Source: Mansonella perstans (lineage: Eukaryota > Nematoda > Chromadorea > Rhabditida > Onchocercidae). From it: a DNA stretch of 64,000 nucleotides. How positions within the stretch are numbered: position 1 is the stretch's first letter; each line of letters starts with the position of its first letter. Positions 1-14,103 of the stretch are shown one piece after another. Under the pieces are notes generated by a model, which saw only the letters and a program-made list of their open reading frames with translations, did not search any database and was not told where the DNA came from. Location: positions 1 to 64,000 of the forward strand of contig JBAMDO010000033.1 in assembly GCA_037074765.1 (NCBI GenBank). Direction: 5' to 3'. Both the position numbers and the translations under genes were made by a program.

Positions 1-596
1 TTTTGTTCAATCAGTTTCGAAAAAATAAATTTTCGTTTTCTTTGAAAATTTGTTATAATTACAAATTGAATTCTGAGATACGATTTTTTAAAAACAAATC
101 ACATTTTCCTCGCTAATTCTTCAACTTCAACGGCTACGAAATGCTAATAACAACAAAATTTATCCATCTATTTATGAAAAAAAAAAAGGAAATGTTCAAA
201 CAATCTTAATTACTGGCAATTTTAGAAGTCTGAAATTTTTTCAAATTGTTTTAGAAATTTAAAATTTTTGTAATTATAACAAAAAACAAAAAAAAAATTT
301 TTTTTTACCAAATAATGCCTTTTAACAAATATATCTGTTAACAAATGCGAACTGTATGTTGTAATTGCTTCAATTACATGATATACAAATTAGCAAAATC
401 TTTGTTGATATGAAATCAAATCATCAAGACATAAAAAGTATTTGGATTAAATTGAATATTTACAGGTATCAAAAGCAAATGTGATTTTGGAAAAAAAATC
501 GTTGAAAATAATTACGCAATGCTGTTTTTGTTTGAAAGTAGTTTAACTTTTTAAGAACGTAAATTTAAATTGTTACTGATAAAATTTTCAATGGAA

Positions 597-692
597 CTTT
601 CAACGAGTAACTTGCAATAACTTTCAACAAACCAATTACAATAACTTTCAACGAATCATTTACAATAATTTTTAACGAATTACCTACAATAT
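597..692. repeat. 24-bp tandem repeat, 4 copies
   Basis: Four consecutive 24-bp units start at 597, 621, 645 and 669. The common core is CTTTCAACGAATNANTTACA followed by ATAA. The last copy is the most diverged. It is a short minisatellite in non-coding DNA. Confidence 0.8.
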
Positions 693-2010
693 TTACTTAT
701 ACAACAAAATAAGGAGTGCAATAATTTGAAATTAAGCTATACGAAAATAAAATTGCTGAATAAAAAATTTTAATATTGTTATTTTAAAAAAATTAATTGA
801 AATTAAGTATCTGTGACAATTAAATTATAATCAAATTTTTTAAGTAAAATTTTTGGAAAAAACTAACAGTAATTAAAATAATGTATTAAATGGAATAGAA
901 AAGTTATTCTAAGAACCACAATAATACAAAATACCAATATGATTTCGAGATAATATCAGATTGAATAGCAAACAGAACTTGCCCAATCAACAAATTTGCA
1001 TGTATTTGTAGCAACCAGAAATGGAATATTTGAAGCAAACCTACTATTGCTATCGGGCTGATATCATATTTTATTACTACCAAAGAAGCTCAAAAAAAAA
1101 CGAAAGATTATAATCAATATTCGAAACCGTAAATTAGCTGGTGTGTATATATAGCGGGATGAAAAATGAACTGAACCTTTTCTATAAACCTCCATTAGAG
1201 TTTGCTGTTTGTATGAGGCGATGATGATTAACATTTCTGGTAATCAAAAATTATTGAAAACGAAGAATTTTTTAGTAGATAAAAATAAAAATTTTCTTTT
1301 TTTAAAATTGGTTCAGAAATTTATAAAATAAATTTTGTTCTATTTAATCGAATATGGACAAAAATTATTGACAAAAAAAATTTAAGGAAAAATCATCAAA
1401 ATATTCCCATTAAAATTCGATAAATTTCCTTTTGAATTTTCTTATTTTTTCTCTCTAACTTCCGCAATTCATTTGTGCGAAAAATTTTTTATCCTAAAAT
1501 TGCAATTTTTATTACTGGTAGCGAAAAAAAAAAGGAAATTTTTTTCTCAATCAAAAATAATAGAATAAACTTTTGCAGCTAATACATTAACTGCATATTC
1601 AGTAAATATTGTTATAATAAGCAAATATCAAAATTATCAATTCTATATTATTGTTTTAAATCAATTAACCAAAATTATCAATAAAATTACAACTTAAAAA
1701 AAACACACGCACATTTTGTATTTTGACAATTTTCCATTAGAAAACAAAATTGCAACAATCTTTTGCTATAGTATGATATGTTTTGTTCAGTTTGATTCTA
1801 AAAATATTATTAAAATAAAATTGAAAAGAAAATATCTGACATCTTTCGTGCAAATTTCATTGATTAATTAAAATTTTGAAAAAAAAAAATGAAGAAAACA
1901 AGAAAAAAATTACATTACTTTTTTTCATTTTTATTTAATTAGTCTTAAATTTCCATTAAACATTTAACAGAATTAATGAAAAAACATTTATGCATGCAAA
2001 ATAATAATGC

Positions 2011-2262
2011 ATACATTAAATTTAACATTATTACTCCAATAAAATTAATATTACTGCTGGGAATTTAACATTATTACTGTAACAGTTTAACATTATTACT
2101 GTAAGACATTAAATTTAACATTATTGATACTGTAATATTAAATTTAATGTTATTACTGCAATAAATTAAATTTAACACTATGACTGCAATAAAATTGACA
2201 TTGTTACTGTAAATTTAACATTACTACTGTAATACATTAAATTTAACATTATTACAAAACAA
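2011..2262. repeat. Degenerate TTTAACATTATTACTGTAA repeat block
   Basis: About ten irregular copies of a TTAAATTTAACATTATTACTG-like unit, with spacing of roughly 20-35 bp and many small indels. The block is followed by further ATGCATACATTAAATT copies up to about 2460. It is non-coding and looks like an old minisatellite. Confidence 0.6.
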
Positions 2263-4524
2263 CAATGCATACATTGGGCCCAACATTGTTTAACTTAACG
2301 GATCAGACGAGATGTCGTGTTTAAAACAGTAATACATGCATTAAATTCCCAACATTTTATCGTCCCGTTGTCCCACAAATTTGCAAGACGTTCCACAATT
2401 TTATGTTTTCAGCGTAGTATGTCATAGACAAGGTGAAATAGTAATGCATACATTAAATTCGTATCATTGTATCATCGATGTCCATGAACACCAGCAATGT
2501 CCAACCAATTTGTAAGATTTTAGCGCATTAACAAATATCTCGAAAGAAAAAAAAAAAAAAAAAAAAAACGAAATTCAATTTAATGTGGCGCTCTTTGAAT
2601 AAAATATAAAAAGCGCATCAATGGATAGCAATGAAAGTTGAATTTAATAATTTTTGTAATGTTAACCTTTTTGTAAACAATACGAGAATTTCTAATTTAA
2701 CACAAATATAATAATTCCTTTCTAATATTATCGCAATTGTTAATCGTCATTTATCTAACATATCTTGCACATATCACTGTAAAAAATGCAAAATACTGTA
2801 AAAAATGTAAAAAATGCAAAATACGCATTGCACGGCCATCATTGTGAGAAATACAAAATGCGCTTCGTGCAGATGCGCTATTCTATGAAATACAATTGGT
2901 GGAAATTTTAAAAATTCAAAAAAATGCTATTCTATGAAGCAGTATTTGGGCTTTAGTGTTTTAGTGGCTTCAGTGAATAAAATAATTCACTAACTTTAGT
3001 GAACTATTTTATAATTCTAATCAAATATAATTATAATGATAAGTCAAAAATTTTCATTTCATCCTATGCAGAAAATACTTTTATTGATTGAATATTTTCA
3101 AAAATATATTTTTTAATTTGGAAAAATTAAATAAAAAAAAGGAAAAAAATTGATTTGGAAAAATTAAAAAATATATTTTTGTAGTTCATTTATTGCAATT
3201 TAACACATTTTATTCAATAAAATGAATTATTGCATTATAAGTGCTTTTTTCTTTTAAATTCAAAGGCATCAAATTATATATATGAGCGAAATTATAAAAA
3301 ATTTACTAACATTTTCTGTTCGATACTACGCCAATATTTCCCGAGAATTTATTCATTTAAGAAGATGAAAAAAAAAAAAAAAAACAATATGTTTAACATT
3401 TAAGCTTTTTTTGAAATTATTCAATAACTTAATGCATTAAACTATTTTCAAAATAGAGAATGAGAAAAATGAAAGAGAACTGAAAGAATTTTTTTTTTGA
3501 ATAATTTGTTATAATTAAAGTTTTTCAAAAAAAGAACAATCAATATTTGATTAATTTTATACATATAATTTTAAAAAAAGAGAAAGTAAAAAATATTTTT
3601 CTTGGTATTTTTTCAAAAATCAACCAAATTTTTCATTTGTGAATTTTTGAAAGAAAAAATTTTTAATTGAAAAAGAAAAGAGAGAAAGACATTGTATGAA
3701 CAAACGTCTTTGCAACTATCAAAGTTAAAAAAGTAGGAAATAAAAAATGAAAAATATTTGGAAAGATGTATTTAATAATATTTGCTACTGTTGGCTAAAC
3801 CAACATGAAATCTTAAAAAAAGAATTAGTCGGAAATATACTTAAAGTATTTCGCTCAATTTGTGCCATTCAATTTTTTGAAGTAAAAAAAGTAGGAAATT
3901 ATGAATATTTTATTGAAGAAAGAGAGACTGAGAGAGAAAGAGACAGAGAGAGAGATGAAGAAAATGATGATAAAATATTTCAATTTAGCTAAAATTTAAC
4001 TTTTTTTTTAAAAAAAAAATTTATCGACAGATTCCTTCCCCTAATCATATTTGAAGAGCTCGAATATTTCACATAGAAATTCTATATTTGGCTTTTTTGT
4101 ACTTTTTCTTTTCCTTACTTGTCTCTTTGATTTTTATATAAATTTTTTTTGAATTTTAGAAAAAATTAATTCATCTAAAAATGCTTCTACTTCAATCACA
4201 GTTCATGATTCCTTTGTAATCTATAATCTAGAGAAGTTTGGAAGAAAAAAAATAAACTGAGCCAAGCAATTTTTATCTTAGTTCTTTCTTTCATTTAGTT
4301 CCAATTTTTCGTAAGCTTAAGCCTAAGCAATAATAATATGGTAATTTAAATTCTTTGAATACTTTTCCTTTCAATTTTTTTGCATTTTCCATCATCCGTC
4401 AGCAAATGATTATTTCCATTCGTAGCCTAAATAGCGATTAAGGTTTTTTTTTCTATTTTCTGTTCTCAGAAAATCGAAAAACAAGTAAAGCATTAAAACA
4501 CAAAACACAATTCTGTAATGTAAT

Positions 4525-4577
4525 CAAGAAAAGAGAAAGAGAAAGAGAAAGAGAGAGAGAGAAGAAAAGAAAAGAAA
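4525..4577. repeat. Polypurine GA/GAAA tract
   Basis: Uninterrupted purine run made of GAAA and GA units on the + strand. It is low-complexity DNA with no gene context. Confidence 0.7.
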
Positions 4578-7500
4578 CTTCACTTTTATTTTTTCAACAT
4601 TGATAAATTTCATTTAATTTTTTTTTCATTATTTTGGAAGATAAAATGTTTGGAAATAAAAAATTTGATTTGATTTCGTTTGATAGATAAAATGAAGAAT
4701 GTCTCTTCGTCGTCTTCTATTTTTTTTGGCTCGTCTTAAATTGAAAATGTTTAATTCAAAAGTACGAATAAAATTGAAATTCATCCTTATTATACTGTAT
4801 ATCATTATTTATAAAATCACATCATCATGATGATATCGTATGATATTTGCAATAATAAGAGAAAACTATAATTATCAATGCATAATTCTTTTTTTTCTAA
4901 ATTATTTGAATTTTAAATTCAAATTATTTTTCTTATTTTTAACAAAATTCTCATGCGTATTTGTAAAGAAAAAAAACTATTTCCGTTTATTAATTTTTTC
5001 TTTTTTATTGACTATTTTCAGCCAAATATATCATCAAGTATTTGCCGTCTGTCTTTTCAATGATAAATTCTCTCTCAAAATTCCAATTTTTTTCTTCTTT
5101 GATTAAAATAAATTTCTCATATCTTTTGCTATCTTATTTTGTCTTTGATCTAAGTTTGTATCTATATGTTTTACTAATCTTTCAAATAAAATAAATTTTA
5201 ATAAGTTTTAGAAAAAAAGGAATTGAATTAAACTTGCATGAAAAAATGCTTTTTTTCAAATTAAACTCTCAAATTCGAAATTAAATTATTAAAATCGTAA
5301 GCAGCAAAAAAAAAATACTGTGGCCATCCCATATATCTAAATATATACGGTGTTTCAAATTAGTAATATAAATAATCATATACATGTTAGTAACAAAATT
5401 TAAAAAATTAAAAAAACTTGAATGAAAATTATTACAAAAAATTAAATTCATTAGAAGAAAAAAAAATTCAATTTGAAAAAGATTCATTTGTGAATAAGAA
5501 GAGCAGCGTAATATTTTGTCAGCATACGATAACATGTCGTACAGTAGTTGACAGAAGACTTATACATAGTAGAAAAGTTACATATCAATAAATTAAAATG
5601 TCATTCCATTAAAAATGTAATAATTAAACTATTACCAAACGCTATGCAAATAACTAACTATGATACATTCATTTATGATTATTCCATCCTCCAAGATTTT
5701 TATGAAACAATAAATAGGCAATCTCCACTCTGCAGTAAAACGGACATTGCTTATCGGATCATTTACAGTAATCTTCGAATGCTATCATGGCTAATTGCTT
5801 TCATTTATATAACATTTTCTTTTGAGGATTTATGAAATGAGCGATAATTGGTGAAATAAAGTTTTTTAAACAAAAATAATAATCTACTGGCCAGTTTTTT
5901 AAATAAAAACAAATAATCTACTAGGTTAGTTTTTGAATTCAATAAGTAGCACATCAAGCTTTTAGCAGTGTTTCAATTTCTTTGCTCATGAACAAGAAAT
6001 GAAATAAATTGCTTGAGAGGACTAAGAAATTGATTAGTATAACAAGAAAAAAGAAGTTCTCATAAGTTTTATTTTCCACAAAATCGTCATATTCAATATC
6101 GAATTAGAAGCTTTGCTTGAAGCATTGGAGGATTAAATAAAAAGAAAAAATCAATTACTAATGATTTAATTGAATTTTTTGGAATTTAAAGTTTTGCAGA
6201 AAAAATCTTACAAATTTTAAGCAAATTTTGGAAAAATTATTTGTGCTGCTAAATCTTAACATGTGAATAAAAATTACATTAGAAAATTATTTTAAAGGAA
6301 AAAAAATTCAAAGTTATTTACTCTCTAATTAGAGACTGGTTAGAGATTAGTGTTCAAACCAGTGGAAATTGTTGAAAATTTACACAGAGGAAACAAAAGA
6401 AGAGAGGTAAGAAAGTTGATGAAAATGAAGAAAAAAGGAAATTGCTGAAAAGATTTTCCGATAGAATTTGAAACGTACTTTTCTTCTTTTTATTTCTTTT
6501 TTTTCGACAGAACAGCAACATTTTTGCTTTTAAAAATTTTACAATAAAAATTGACTAAAATAAAAAAAAGAAAAAAACTGTCTAAAATCAATGCAAATTG
6601 TCAACATTATCCCGAGTAATAAATCATTTATATCTAGCATTGCTATAGCATGAAAGGTCAGTTTAAAATTGTTGAATAAATTCTGGTAAGCAGTCGTAAA
6701 TAAAATTAAATGGAATAATAATAAATGAAATTCAATGGCAGAACTATTAATATAAATTTTAGGAATAAAAAGAAGTAATTTAATGCTTATAAGGATGAAT
6801 AAATGATAATAATATAAGCAGTAGTAATATCAATTATCCAGTAAACTTTTGGCAAACGATAAAAAAAATTCAAGCAACAATAAATAATTGATGATAGATT
6901 AAAATACCTTTATGTTTATTTTTTTACAGCCATATTTATACACCTAGTTCGTAAAAGTTCATTCTGATAAAAAATGACGAAAAAAAAGAAATCGGTTTTT
7001 GAGAATATATCCAATGATATGTGATAGAGAATAAAAATGACCTCTAATTTCCTATGGTGATTGACCTGCCACTCTATTTCTCCTCTTTTCATCTATTCAT
7101 TTATATTTATTTTTGTCAAACATTAAAGTCGAATAGGTTGACTGATAATTAATCACAATGTTTTAAATAAAAATTACCGTTCGTTTCGTACATCAATGTT
7201 ATTTTTTTCTCAAATATACTTTAAATATTACTGTTTATAATTAAATGATAAATTTTAAATAAATCAATTCATATCTGTATGTATATATATAATAATTGAT
7301 GTAGTAAATATAATTGACGCAGTAAATGGATTCATCAAATGAATTCAGTAAAATTTAATTATTCCTAACAATCGATAAATAAAAATAATTTAAATTTCAT
7401 ATAAATCAAATCTATCTAAATTGATTCTAAAATTCATCTTACTCGTATTTCCTAAATTGCTTTGATCCATATCTACTATCATGTGAAAACATAGTGTGAA

Positions 7501-8150
7501 ATAAAATAGTAACCGTTATAATGTTAGTTATAGAAAAGTTCAATTTTTTCTTATCCTTGCACATTTTTTTTTTTTTTTTTTTTTATTTGGAATATTGATC
7601 AATATAAGGTTCAAAAAATAAAAGCAAAAAAGAATGAGAAGCAAACAAAATGAATTTTAGCAAATAAATCAAAGTTAAAAAGAAAAAAACTATTTGCGAA
7701 AGAAGCAATACGACATGTATTAAAATTTATGGCTAATTAATAATTATTTCATTTACAGCAATTATATTACATTGAACAAGAAAGAAAAAAAGGAAAAAAT
7801 CTGATATTGATTCAATCAATATCGATCAGATCGCTTAAACGATGTGAAATTTAATTCTGTCGATTATTGGCACACAAATGATCAACATAATAACAATAGA
7901 ATGAGGGATGTAGGCACACAACATAATAAGATGAGGATGTAAACATGTGACAGCGAAGGTCCTTATGATCATATGCCAAATGTTTATTTACTTTTTCTTC
8001 TCTTCATAGCTTTTCCGATTCGATAATATCAATAATTATCCATCTAACTTATGTTAAGATCAATTAAAATTTGCTTTCATCTTTTAAATATTTATCAAAT
8101 CATAGAAAATATTTCGGCAGTTGCTTATTGATTAATGATAACGCTAAAGT

Positions 8151-8225
8151 GAATGACTGAATGAATAAATGAATGAATGAATGAATGAATGAATGAATAG
8201 ATAGGTGGATGAACAAGATGAATGG
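8151..8225. repeat. (ATGA)n microsatellite
   Basis: Tandem AATG/ATGA tetranucleotides, about ten near-perfect units, decaying at the right end into GGATGAACAAGATGAATGG. Further degenerate repeats (AAGAAGAAAATATGTTGTAG-type units) continue between about 8540 and 8900. Confidence 0.75.
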
Positions 8226-9383
8226 ATGCAGCTGATAGATATACATTTTATTCAATAAAGCTATTTTATAGTGTGGTAAATTGTTACACTGATATTTTTA
8301 TTACACTAATATTTCTATCTAATTAATTAAATTTTAACATCTTTTCATTTCTATAAGAATTTGAAAAAGTATAAATTTTAAATTGCTAATATATGTATTT
8401 TATATTTTTCTTCTTAATTTTATTTATATTTTTGTTTAAAAATTAATTCTTACCTTTTTCTTATTCAATTTAAATTTATCAATGCATGTGAATTTTTTCC
8501 TTTATCGATTTATTTTTTCATCAAGAAGAATTTATCAATAATAGGATATAGCAGTATTAAGAAAAAGATAATTTGTAGATGTTATCAGGAAAAGAAGAAA
8601 ATATGTTGTAGAAGAAATTATCAGGATAAGAAGATAATGCCTACATAATTATCTTTCATTCTGATAACATCTACGAGATATCAAGGTTAAAGGAGCATTT
8701 AGAGTTTTAAGATGCCTTATATAAGATAGTAAAGAAGAAGAAAATATGTTGTAGGAGAAGTTATCATGATAAGAAGAAGAAAATATGTTCTGGGAGAAGA
8801 AGAAGAAGAAGATAAGAAGATATCTTGTAAATGTTATTAGGATGAAAGATAATTTGTGTAGGCATTATTAATGTTAAAGGAGCATGTAAAAACTTTTAGG
8901 ATGTCTTGTAAGGTAGTATTAATTTTAAGGTATTTATGAGATAAAAATCATAATTAAGCTATATTTAAGATATATTTGACAGAAATTATGATAATTGTTT
9001 AGTTCAAAGCTTCTTGTGCCGTATTTATTGAATTGAAAATTCCCGAACCTCTAATTTGCCATCGATTTAATGAATCTATTTCGCTAGTTGATGTTGGATC
9101 TTGTTTCATTTTACTAAAATATAAAATTACTATCTAATCATTATATTTGATGTAGATATTTTATGCCTCTCTCATAGTATTTGTTAATTAGTTGATTAAT
9201 TAAAGGTGAAAGACAATAGAATTAGAATAATAGTTAATGAATAAGTTATATGAATTGTTAATATAAGTTGCATCATCTGATAGCAATAATTCATTATCGT
9301 TATATTGTTTAATTTCAGATAATTCAGACAGATTGTTTTGGTAAGCGTAGAGATAATTTTTGTTCATTTTTTTTTTCTTTTTT

Positions 9384-9398
9384 TTTTTTAAATTTCAG
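9384..9398 (+). promoter_or_regulatory. Likely spliced-leader acceptor of the LETM-domain gene
   Basis: A long pyrimidine/T run ends in AAATTTCAG, and the first ATG of the gene follows 16 nt later. No matching 5' exon is visible. In nematodes this arrangement usually marks a trans-splice site, which is an inference here. Confidence 0.55.
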
Positions 9399-9414
9399 AT
9401 TACTCAATTACTTA

Positions 9415-12400
9415 ATGGCAGTAATACGGAATATTCAGTCAACAATTATTGGTTCCAAATTGATACAATTAGATAAATTATCACGATGTTTGGTACCGTT
9501 GAAAAATGATAATTTAGCCAATAGCCGTTTAAATTCAACTACTGGTAAACAACCAAAAGGATTGATGGAACGATATGAGTTATTCTTGTCACGACGATTT
9601 CCTAAAGTTTATGCTATTCAGAGAATGGTCATGAATGGTAATGAATTTTTTCTTCATTTTCATTTTACAAAAATTTTGTAAGGAAAGATAAAATAGATTA
9701 GCTTATGATAAATCACTTTTTAACAAAATATTTTCATTTATTGAAAAATAACAAAATAGATTAGCGTTAGAGGAGCAGCTTAATGTTAATAAAGTTATTT
9801 GGAAGCTACATTTCTTTGCTTTTTTTTTTACAATATTTTTTTGATTTCTTTAGCTGTTAAATTCAATTTTGAATACAAATTTCATGATCAAAATTTAAAT
9901 CTTTGAAATTTTTGGTCGTCAATCATTTAAAAAACAAAATGACAAAGTTTCTTTGCAGTTCCTGCAAACTTTGTTTTTTTTTTTTGCAATATTTCACAAT
10001 TTTTTCCTTTTTTTCATTTTAGGATGTAAATGGTGCTGGTCAGATATAAAAACATATTATCTGTTGAAGAAAGATTTACGAACTAAAACACGACAGTTAA
10101 CGGAGCTTAAACGATCGGAATTGGAAATTCTTCTTCAGGTTCAATATTTTTGTTTGTCTCGCAATATGAAACATAGAAAGAAAAACAAAATGTGTGCAGT
10201 GTATTCTTCACTTTGAAATAAAAATTAATTCATTAATTTAATCATGAAAAATCTGAGGTAACCTGCGATAGATTTTTTTTTGTGTAAAGTATTATCATAT
10301 CGGTAGTGCATTGTAATATGAAGTGAAAATATCTCATTTCTTAACTTTAAATAATCACTAATGCATATTAATAATAGGACTAGAAAGTGCTCAATAATCA
10401 GTTATATATTTGAATAAAATTCATTTAAATGCATTTCGAAAAAAATTCAGTGCCCTTCGGAAATAACGCATATAATCACACTATTAGTGCTACTTCAAAT
10501 ACCGGTAGTTGGCGAGAGTCTCTGCGTGATGTTGTGAGTTTGTTGCTTTTTTCTTAATTTTTTTTTTTGAATCCAATTCTGCTGATATGTTTTCTTTGCT
10601 TTTCTACCCTATGATAGTGTGTGTGTCTTGCATGGAAATAACAGAATTCAGTCCTTTATTGCAACAATTTAACACGCTTCTAATCGGATATAGGATTATT
10701 TACATGTTTGTTTTTCTATTTCTGCTATAAACCTGTAGAATGTATCCAGGCTAATTAAGATTTCTAATTACCATAGGTAATGAAACGTTGAGAAAGTTTC
10801 TCTTTGACTTCAAGAATATTGCATAATTTTTAAGTAGATTCAAGCTTTATGTTGTTGAGCTTAAGGCATGATAGAGATAACTTAGTATTCTTTTACAACC
10901 ATTTATACAAAACTGTTTTATAATCATTCTTTATTGATCTTGAACGTACTATTTTTTTTTTTTTTTTTTTTTTACATCTTTTATCGATTCTTACTGTCTC
11001 ATAGATTGTCCTAATATCTGCTCTCGCCAAACGTTTTTTTATACAATTCCTAATTACCTTTAGACATTTTTTCATAATCCCTAGATAGAATATTATAGAA
11101 ATTTCTGTAATTTCATCTCTTTCAAAAGTTTAAAAACTTTTTCAACTTTTATTTTAGACAAAAGAAGAATTATTGAAACTGGCAGTTATTGTCATCTTTA
11201 TACCATTACCATTCACCGTTTTCATTTTCACATTAGCCGTGTAAGCTTTCTTCAAGTTCAAAACTTTTGATGTATTTTACATTTTCATCCTTTAGACTTA
11301 TTATCCTATGTCTTCTTATAATAAGTTAATAATAAGATTGCTTGTAAATTTACTACTCATATTTGATAAGTTCAAATTTTTTTTGGGTTTATTTATAAAG
11401 CATAAAATACGCCTCATTGCTGCTAATATGACATCTCAAAGTGCATGTTACCAAATTTGCATCCGTTCCATAGAACGTAACATTATTTACACATTTTTTA
11501 ATTTCTTTTCCTTACTTCTGGATTAGTTTTGATGCATGGATTATAGGAGATATATTGAATTAAATTTTTTAATTCATTTCTATAAATTTTATCCCAAGCT
11601 TGCTTTGCTTTTATTTATTTAATTATCTTGCTTATAAATTATTTTATTTGAAGAGTATTTTTCCCACGGCTTATCTTAACTCGGCATTTTTGGACGAATG
11701 ATCAGCGAAAAAAATTTTGGTCAGCAAGTTTAAAACATACAGCGCGAATGCATTTTGATCCGCTACGAAAACATCTTCAAAATTTGGTATGTTGTTTGAC
11801 TTGTGTAACTGATGTGAAGATGTAAAAAAAAGAAATCTGTTTTTTCATGTAACTCCCAGGAATTAGAGTTTTCAGCAGTATTTTAGATGTTTTTGGATTA
11901 CTTATTAATTGAAGCTGTTTAAGCGATAAATTTTTTTTTTCAAAATTTTATTCTCATTTACCTTGTCGGGAATGTTGCTCTGTTAAAATTATAGTCTGTC
12001 ATGTTAAAAAAATAGAAAATTATATAAATGTGTAAAAAAAGGAAAAAAAAAAGGCTTTTGTAGGATGTTAATGTGCAAACACCACTAAAGGAGCTCAAGA
12101 AATTGAAGTTACCGGAAATGAATACTTACTCGCTTGGACATTTGGCAAGTAGTTCACAATTAGAAATAGGAAATGTGAAGATAAGTTTGAGATTTTCCAA
12201 GTTCAACTGATTATTTAATTTTTAGTATCACTTATCAAGGCTTCATCGAGTAAGTTTATTTACTGCTGGTATTCGTGGATTACGTGATCGTGCAGAAATA
12301 CTGCGACATTTGGATCGTTTGTTAAAAAATGAAAATAGCATGATCGATATGATGAGTGAGCAACAATTGTATGAGGTAAAGAAAAGTTTTTTTTAATTCC

Positions 12401-12733
12401 TTAAGACTTTTTCATCTCGGAATTTTTTTTTCCGATTTATATTATTGAAAAAAAAATTGTTGTTTGTTTTATGTTTTATAATTTTAGCAATTTTATCTAC
12501 GATGTTTACAATATGATGGCTTATCAGAAGAAAATATGAAGTGTTTGCTGAAGAATTGGGTTCAGTATTTGACTGGTAAGCGAATTATGAATTCAAGGAT
12601 TTGAAAATGAACTTTAACTTCTTATATGATTGCAGATCCACATCTGGAAACACCTATTTTCCTGCATGCACCTGTCTTTGAAACTGCGTTGAAAAGTGCT
12701 ACCGAAGATTTGAAATCTAGTCAGAAATGTTGA
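9415..12733 (+). CDS. LETM1-domain protein (LETMD1-like), mitochondrial inner membrane
   Basis: Exons: 9415-9637, 10023-10138, 11158-11240, 11654-11786, 12064-12144, 12226-12375, 12488-12575, 12636-12733. Phases close to give 323 aa. An optional exon at 10451-10533 would give about 355 aa if exon 2 runs to 10151. Seen: a basic N-terminus, FPKVYAIQRMVMNGCKWCWSD, a hydrophobic membrane helix (LAVIVIFIPLPFTVFIFTLAV) followed at once by FFPRLILTRHFWTNDQ, then a helical C-terminal region. This order of motifs is the LETM1 ribosome-binding-like domain, and the DGCK/GCK and FPR..L.RHFW motifs match LETMD1 best. LETM proteins sit in the mitochondrial inner membrane and act in ion exchange or translation and membrane organisation; the exact role of this one is not shown. 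One intron (12145-12225) uses a GC donor. Family call is strong; which family member is less certain. Confidence 0.85.
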
Positions 12734-14103
12734 TAATGGATATCACACACATCATCATACGTTGCATACAAAGTTTTAAAATTATGTTTGAATAATCATT
12801 TGATTTGAATTGAATTAAAGAAGCAATAATTTCAATGGATCTTACTTAGGACTAAAACTAAAACTGAATTGTTTTATTTATCAGCATTACTTTATTGAAG
12901 AATAATATAGTATGAGATGAAATTAAGCTTGAGAAGTTTATTACATTTCAATTATTTTGTGTTATTTCTCTAGAGGGGCCAAAATTTTTTTTTTTTTTTT
13001 GAATACTTATATTTACAATAACATTATAGAAATGTATAATTGTTGAATCAGTGATACAAAATGGAATCAGCATTGATTCCTCTCGTTGCATATATTTTAT
13101 GCGTGAATTTCTTGCTAGTAATTCAAATAGTAATGCTTCTTACTATTCATATGTTGTTCTTTTTAGGGGCAATATTACTTTAAGGTTGAATTTAAGAGCC
13201 TAATTCTTTGTTAGTTTGATTATAACTTTTTGTTATTGATATTGTTTGCAAGTTTATATTGATATTAAAATGAAAATAGTGATATTCTACTCTTACAATT
13301 ACTCCCACTTCATTTATATAAAAAAAGTATATGAAATTCCCGACAAATAATGTCTCTGTGTAGTATTCCCATGGAAATAATCAAAAACACGCTGCAATTT
13401 CAGTGCCTAAACATGTGATAACACATTGTTCCATGTAGTAATTATGCATCCTAGTTTTAAAGAGTACTTTTTTTTAATATAATTGACCATAATTTATCAA
13501 CAAGAATCATTTAGTTCGGTTCATCATTTGAAGTCCACTGATCGGCTTTTATGATTATAATAAGTTCTGCTATAGCTATCAAATAAGATGATTGATCAGT
13601 GTGCTATCCTTGAAAATATGTATGCTTTACTTCTTATTTATACCTCCAAAGATCCATATCATTGTTCTTGCAATATATATTGTATTTGCAATCAATTTTA
13701 TCGATCTCTTTGCGCATCCATTATCTTGCATTATTAATCTATAGAGATGATCTTTTTGAAATTATTGCAAGACTCGAACGATATTCTAATTTATCCCTTA
13801 AATTATCGTGTTTCTTAAGCAGCATTTTAACTTTTAAAATGCAATGTACCAATACAATTGATTATACTTCCCAATATTTAGAAAGTAATAACTTTGAACT
13901 AACTCAACAAAGCTAAACTCTACAATAACAATATAGGTTCTTTGTCTTTCAATATCAGGAGAGAAGCTCTCTTGTTATCAATGTAACTCTGGATATATTA
14001 AAAATACATCTGTTCCGCAAACGGGTTTATACACATTTATTAAAACAGCAAACAACTTAATTTTTATTTAAATTAACAAATAAAAGCCAACGTATGAAGA
14101 AAT
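12734..14103. other. Convergent intergenic region
   Basis: This stretch lies between two convergent genes and should hold both 3' UTRs. The only notable open frame, 13662-13916, has no recognisable motif and I do not call it. Nothing else is visible. Confidence 0.6.
14063..14068 (-). terminator. Polyadenylation signal of rpl-14
   Basis: On the minus strand an AATAAA hexamer lies about 36 nt downstream of the L14 stop codon, a normal distance for cleavage and polyadenylation of a compact ribosomal-protein mRNA. Confidence 0.6.

Larger units (their letters stand above)
1..9383. other. AT-rich intergenic desert
   Basis: No coding region can be supported here. The sequence is homopolymer-rich (A and T runs around 2548, 3367 and 7567) with short degenerate tandem repeats listed separately. 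Open frames exist at 3747-3992, 4840-5106 and 5548-5835 but have AT-driven composition, no recognisable motif and no convincing flanking splice signals. Distal regulatory sequence for the LETM-domain gene could lie at the right end, but I see no specific element. Confidence 0.6.

Noticed and set aside
5548..5835. 95-codon + strand open frame
   Set aside because: No recognisable motif, isolated in AT-rich DNA, no splice or trans-splice signal; kept as unsupported rather than called.
13662..13916. 84-codon + strand open frame
   Set aside because: Hydrophobic AT-driven composition, lies in a convergent 3' intergenic region, no support.
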